A stretch of DNA of 10,307 nucleotides, from assembly GCA_037447655.1 (NCBI GenBank), contig JBBHKE010003457.1:250001-260307 (forward strand). The letters are read 5' to 3'. Position numbers and translations under genes: made by a program. Source of the DNA: Zygnema cylindricum (Eukaryota > Streptophyta > Zygnematophyceae > Zygnematales > Zygnemataceae). This document shows positions 6,691 to 10,307 of this stretch, piece by piece. The notes under the pieces are model-generated. The model had not been told where the DNA came from and did not search any database. It saw only the letters and a list, made by a program, of their open reading frames with translations. Positions within the stretch are counted from its first letter, which is position 1, and each line of letters opens with the position of its first letter.

Positions 6691-7090
6691 TTGTATTATA
6701 TTCGCCCGTGAAGTGTTCCGAAAACTTGTTGAAGGTCCTCGGTATAAGGCAATCCTTTCCGTTTGCATTACAATCCGTAATTATCCAATTGGTTACACGA
6801 ACGCGTGCAGCCTTTGTCGACACGTGTTGGAGCTTGCGTCTCACCACCGGGCTGATACCGTGGTCCACACACGGTGAGTCTGGCGGTGAGTCCGGAGGTG
6901 AATTTTGGGGTGAGCCGAAATCCGACCCACCGCCTTCCATGAGGTTGTCATCATTTTGTGATCCCATCCCTTCACTTGCCTCTCCCTCCCCCTCTTTCTC
7001 ACCCCACTCCATCTCCTCCTCAACCGAAGGTGGGAAAAATACAGCGGGAGCTTTGGCTTTCGCGGCAAAAAAGGTGGTAATGGGCCACAT
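6691..7090 (-). CDS. First exon of an unknown transposon-like gene
   Basis: ATG at 7090 is the first in-frame start after the TATA box and has A at -3. The exon encodes about 133 residues: an N-terminal MWPITTFFAAKAKAPAVFF, an acidic, Gly/Ser/Pro-rich stretch with repeated SPPDSP (around residues 61-72), then a compact conserved-looking part, VVRRKLQHVSTKAARVRVT, NWIITDCNANGKDCLIPRTF and NKFSEHFTGEYNT. The exon ends in phase 1 at ACA A|GTAAGC. The last 55 residues, with regular hydrophobic and basic positions, could be a small DNA-binding domain; this is inference, I do not recognise a family. Joined to the acceptor near copy A (3568) the reading would continue as ...TKYQKASRWW, which reads as one continuous domain. 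Part of this exon (6807-6849) is duplicated at 7795-7837. No internal stop or frameshift is seen. Confidence 0.6.
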
Positions 7091-7212
7091 ATTTTCTTAA
7101 GATAGTGACGGCAACTTGTCAAATATAAATATGAAGCAACAAAAATAAAATGCAACAACAAAGGTAGATTCGAAGGGAGGAAAAGAGTGCCATTGTTGGA
7201 GTTAACGACGAG

Positions 7213-7220
7213 TATATATA
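7213..7220 (-). promoter_or_regulatory. TATA box of the minus-strand gene
   Basis: CCTATATATACTC on the minus strand contains TATATATA, about 123 bases before the ATG at 7090. A start about 30 bases downstream would give a 5' leader of roughly 95 bases. That leader would hold one short upstream ORF, ATG 7193 to TGA 7119, 24 codons and rich in Leu, Ile and Cys. Confidence 0.5.
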
Positions 7221-7221
7221 G

Positions 7222-7794
7222 GAGGGGAAGGGAATCTCTTGTGAAAAAAAGGAGGGAAAAGCTTGGTCAAAATTTGAACATTCAAAATTTTAAATGAAAT
7301 ATTTTGTTTGAAAGTCAAATATTCCGATTTTAAAAACGACACGGTGATAGTGGGAAGGTTTTAAAATTTGCGTTAGTTTTCAACGTAAGAGTATGCACGT
7401 GGTTGACAATGGACGTTTTTCATGAAAAAGGCGTGAGAAAACATGGCAGCTCATTGGGGTACGGATCTTTCTTAGAAAGGCGACAGGTAAGACAGGCGTA
7501 TTTTGATGCATCGTAAAAAAAACCATAATGTTTGCGTGGATAAAAATTAGGACACGTGTAATTGTTGGCGACCAATCATGTGATGTGAATTATTATTTGG
7601 TTGGCCAGTATGTACTTTTTGGTTCATTTTAGTGTCATCATTTACTCTAATACGGAACAACGTTGACGTTAATACAGGTGAGACGTCTGAAAGACAGACG
7701 AGGTAACACACTTATTAGAATTAAGACACATATTAGCATACTTAACTCTAATAAAACCACCCAAAAGGGACGTTATTAGAATACATGAGATACG
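7222..7794. other. AT-rich non-coding stretch upstream of the minus-strand gene
   Basis: No sustained reading frame is present. It contains short inverted repeats such as TTTGAACATTCAAA near 7270 and one TTACTCTAAT motif at 7642-7651, which is shared with the element further right. It may include promoter sequence for the exon at 6691-7090. Nothing else is identifiable. Confidence 0.4.
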
Positions 7795-7837
7795 GTAGCC
7801 TTTGTTTACATGTGTTGGAGCTTGCGTCTCACCACCG
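7795..7837 (-). pseudogene. Decayed copy of part of the 6691-7090 exon
   Basis: 43 bases match 6807-6849 with 39 identities, including a perfect run of 26 (GTGTTGGAGCTTGCGTCTCA and beyond). In the reading frame of exon 1 it gives VVRRKLQHM followed by a TAA stop. Three of the four differences are C in exon 1 against T here. Weak similarity continues for some 20 bases on the left. It is probably a remnant of another copy of the same gene family. Confidence 0.7.
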
Positions 7838-8187
7838 CATACATCCAAGTCACATGTAGAAACATCGTGGCGTGTTAACCCTTCCGTAAACGTCAACAAA
7901 CAAAAAAACTGAAATTAAGCTTTACGTTACGCGGTATAGCGTTGACACATAACCGCCGTAAAATTGTCTGATCGGTACGGATACGCGATTTGGCGCCATC
8001 GTACAATTTTTAAGATTGTGTATGGTTACATATATTAATGTGTACAATCGTACGGAGAATATTCCATTTTTGTTGTCCCCAAATTAGCATTAACGCCGAA
8101 ATTAGAATAAACCTTTTTTTTATAATTTTCAAATTATTAATTAGCGTCAATGACGGTATATTTACTTCCACACTATTTAAACTTTGA
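7838..8187. other. AT-rich non-coding stretch
   Basis: No gene, RNA gene or clear repeat is visible. GTACAATTTTTAAGATTGTGTA around 8001-8022 and GTGTACAATCGTAC around 8040-8053 contain loosely self-complementary words of uncertain meaning. The left end of the CACTA-like element begins at 8188. Confidence 0.4.
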
Positions 8188-8213
8188 CACTAATAACGAT
8201 GCGCGGTGTACAC
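8188..8213 (+). repeat. Left terminal inverted repeat
   Basis: Begins CACTAATAACGATGCGCGGT and continues GTACAC. It differs from the inverted right end at positions 14 and 16 only. Confidence 0.75.
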
Positions 8214-8765
8214 TTTGAACGCTGTTCTCTCGTGCAGAGTTTGTAATCCACGTGCTCAGAAATTAGTGGTACCACGTAAGATAAGATCGTATGTTGAAAA
8301 TCGTCAAATGTTTTTTACACCGACCAACTTCAACTCGAAGTCGTCCATTGCATACCATGTACGTGCGGACCAGGGCATCGTACCACACACATTTTGTAGT
8401 CTTTGCAAACGCTTGTCAGATGCCAGCTCATTATTTGCCACGCTTGCCATCTCACTATTTTTAGGTTTTCTGCTTTTTCGCGTGACGAATGAGCGCTTCC
8501 ACAAATAGTGTGACGAATGGCCGGTAACAAAAATAGCGCGACGAAAGCTTGTTACGAGATCACTTTCGTGATTGCCGTTGAATTTTTGAATGCATATATC
8601 ATGTGTGAAATTTTTTGATTTTTGTTCGTTTGCTGTCGTGACATGTACATTCATTATCCAACGTGTCGCGGCTCAATTTTTTCTGTAAATGGTGATGTAC
8701 CTCCTCACTTTTCGTCTGATGGAACGCCACCCTAAATAACAAATATTTAGTGTTAAAAAACAACT

Positions 8766-8785
8766 ACACCGCGAATTGTAATTAG
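8766..8785 (-). repeat. Subterminal copy of the terminal motif
   Basis: The minus strand reads CTAATTACAATTCGCGGTGT, a variant of the terminal core CTAATARCGATTCRCGGTGT. Other internal copies are at about 9363-9382 and 9520-9539 on the plus strand. Confidence 0.65.
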
Positions 8786-8802
8786 AGTAAATTACTCTAA
8801 TT
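8780..8802. repeat. 23-bp perfect palindrome of the ATTAGAGTAA motif
   Basis: AATTAGAGTAA and its exact complement TTACTCTAATT meet around a single central A. It overlaps the subterminal motif at 8766-8785. The same 10-base word or close variants recur at 8836, 8848, 9262, 9303, 9314, 9341 and 9432. Confidence 0.8.
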
Positions 8803-9519
8803 CGGTCGCTCAAAATTTCGACTCTATGACATCAAATAGAGTAAACGATTCTAATTTTTTCATTATTATAATTTAGGTAAGGTTTAATTAGCGTAAAAAA
8901 TTGTAATAAAGGTTTGTTTTGAATAGTGTGGAGTACGGACGACGTTCGACCGTGCAAAATTGTACTTTTTAAGTAAAAAGGTACAAATAATGATTTAATA
9001 GAATCACGCTCGCACGTGAAATCGCACTAAACGAAAAATCAATCACATCGAAAAAAAGCCGTTCGCATAACACTCGTCCCTCAACAGCATCGTCGTCAGT
9101 GTGAACATTAACTAACATTCAGCGCGACAAATAATACTAGCGTCATAATGACGTCAAAACTGTACGGACTGACAGATTTTGTACGTCTACGTAATTTAGT
9201 GTTCATAATTTCAGCGCGGATAATTATCGCCGACATAACCCAATATAGAGTACTAAAATAAATTAGAGTAAACTTCCTCTGTGAAAAAGTTCTTTCACAT
9301 AAATTAGAGTTCATTACTCTAATTGTTTTTTTTTGTTTTTTTACTCTAATTTTTTCATTACTTTAATTACGATTCGCGGTGTAGTGTGATTAACGCTAAT
9401 TGGGAATTGGGGGATTTTCAAGGAAATCAGCCACTCTAATTTGTTTTTTAGGGTTTTATAATCACTCTATTTAAGAATTAGGGTTGAAATTTCGGTGCGC
9501 CGAATTAGCGTGATTATCC

Positions 9520-9559
9520 CTAATAGCGATTCGCGGTGTACACCGTGAATCGTTATTAG
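9520..9559. repeat. 40-bp palindrome at the right end of the CACTA-like element
   Basis: Arms CTAATAGCGATTCGCGGTGT (9520-9539) and its inverted partner (9540-9559) meet with no spacer and differ at 2 of 20 positions. The centre is GTGTACAC. It is the outermost subterminal motif placed back to back with the terminal repeat. Confidence 0.8.
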
Positions 9560-9561
9560 TG
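9536..9561 (-). repeat. Right terminal inverted repeat
   Basis: Reads on the minus strand CACTAATAACGATTCACGGT then GTACAC, ending the plus strand with TAGTG at 9557-9561. Confidence 0.75.
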
Positions 9562-9565
9562 TTAA

Positions 9566-9587
9566 CACTAATAGCGATACACGGTGT
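9566..9587 (+). repeat. Additional CACTA-type terminal motif facing right
   Basis: CACTAATAGCGATACACGGT plus GT begins four bases (TTAA) after the right end of the element and matches the terminal repeat with few changes. It could be the left end of a neighbouring copy whose other end is outside the window; no partner TAGTG end with this motif is seen before 10307. Confidence 0.6.
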
Positions 9588-10307
9588 CCTTTGCTGGTGC
9601 GAGTTTTGCGAGCACTAGGGACAACAATGGCAAACTGTAGTACGAACTTCCAATAAGAAGTACGAACTTTTGATGTAGCCAATCAGAAATTATCAGGCAC
9701 GCGCAGAGTCTTCTTGCACGTGACTAAGATTTCATCCAAATGTTGTTCCACTGTAAAATTACCCGCTTCCCACGTTTTCCACCTTTTATGTTCCACATTT
9801 CTTTGTGAAATTATGTCCAAATGTAAAAATTATGTGACATTGGTCGCACTATAGCTTTTGTAACCCTTGGAAGCTCCAAAGGCCAATGTGGCACACGATT
9901 TTGCTGTACGTGTTCCGTACCACAGTAAAGTAGTGTTACTATTATTTTGAGTTAACTCTTCGCAAGTGTTGAAATTTTTCAAGACTGCCAACCGGCCCCT
10001 GCCACATGGCATTTCTTGCCGTTCTGAGAAGTTGCATCATATCATATGTCAGCATCATTGAACAAAGCATTCCAGATTTCCGAATTTCCACGAGCCCAGT
10101 ATTATTTACACGTGTCGCTCTTTCAAAAGGCAACGATACATAATCTTTTCAATACACCATGCGAAAGCTAAAATGTCACGGTACCAAATCTCATCCCGAT
10201 ATGTCAAAAAGCAGGCTGTTCGTTTTTGTACGTTTTTCATTTATCTGACAAAAAGGGACTAGGACATTAGGTACTAACCCGAGTAGGCGATTTTAGACTA
10301 CGGTACG
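9588..10307. other. Unassigned stretch
   Basis: No recognisable gene, RNA or transposon end is present. AGTACGAACTT occurs twice, at 9639-9649 and 9659-9669. Between 9830 and 10133 the minus strand has two short overlapping open frames (60 and 63 codons) without a familiar motif or a convincing start. They might be exon remnants, but nothing supports a call. Confidence 0.4.

Larger units (their letters stand above)
8188..9561. mobile_element. CACTA-like non-autonomous transposon (1374 bp)
   Basis: The ends are inverted repeats that start CACTA and finish TAGTG. Left 8188-8213 (CACTAATAACGATGCGCGGT then GTACAC) and right 9536-9561 match at 24 of 26 positions. CACTA (En/Spm) elements have such ends, 3-base target duplications and subterminal repeats related to the ends. 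Related motifs occur inside at 8766-8785 (minus), about 9363-9382 (plus) and 9520-9539 (plus). The flanking triplets are TGA on the left and TTA on the right, so the duplication is imperfect. The interior has no transposase frame, is AT-rich and is dense in ATTAGAGTAA/TTACTCTAAT. It would depend on a transposase encoded elsewhere. It could instead be a chance pairing of ends from two related insertions. Confidence 0.6.

Noticed and set aside
3640-7107. A CACTA element bounded by the hairpin clusters
   Set aside because: No CACTA/TAGTG inverted pair with a 3-base duplication flanks the clusters. CACTAAAACC at 2885 is a substitution within copy A, and TAGTG at 7103-7107 has no partner.
8206-8654. 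Open frames of about 100 codons on both strands
   Set aside because: They overlap each other, lie inside the CACTA-like element, have no recognisable motif, and look like chance frames.
8177-9565. piggyBac-type insertion at TTAA (9562-9565)
   Set aside because: The left TTAA (8177-8180) is seven bases away from the terminal repeat, so it is not a matching duplication, and the ends are CACTA-like.
9830-10133. Minus-strand frames of 60 and 63 codons
   Set aside because: They overlap in different frames, have no familiar domain, and lack clear splice or promoter signals; too weak for a gene call.

Overview
The window looks like repeat-rich intergenic DNA from a streptophyte (land plant or charophyte alga). 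It carries a Ty3/gypsy-type LTR retrotransposon with an initiator-Met-tRNA-like primer site, plant-type splice donors (GTAAGT, GTATGT), TATA boxes, and CACTA-like terminal repeats. I cannot name the species and see no ordinary host housekeeping gene. Nearly everything codable is on the minus strand and transposon-derived.

Layout, left to right. 1-2810: the 5' half of a Ty3/gypsy-like element in minus orientation, with its LTR (1233-2810), primer site (1220-1231), gag (203-1198, broken by one in-frame TGA) and the start of protease (1-249, different frame). 2811-3567: copy A of an acidic, repeat-rich coding segment, into which the retrotransposon jumped. Copy B of the same segment (5071-5566) is uninterrupted and acts as a paralogous empty site that fixes the insertion point. 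3653-3800: a cluster of GCGACGAC/GTCGTCGC hairpins. 3919-5615: a minus-strand coding region (copy B acidic repeats, then a proline/aspartate-rich and coiled-coil C-terminal part) with one homopolymer frame change and two in-frame TAA codons. 5700-6500: more hairpins and a 150-bp tandem pair in which each unit carries a perfect GTAAGT donor. 6691-7090: a clean first exon of the same kind of gene, with a TATA box at 7213-7220.

The exon 1 donor (6690) and a possible acceptor next to copy A (about 3568) are phase-compatible and would join into one continuous candidate domain. I read 2811-7220 as two rearranged, decayed units of one transposon-like gene family whose introns carry the hairpins. The gene product is not one I recognise.

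Right part. 7222-8187 is AT-rich, with a 43-bp decayed copy of part of exon 1 at 7795-7837. 8188-9561 has the form of a non-autonomous CACTA-like element: 26-bp terminal inverted repeats with 24 matches, internal copies of the terminal motif, and many ATTAGAGTAA/TTACTCTAAT motifs. A further terminal-repeat copy starts at 9566. 9588-10307 holds nothing I can identify.
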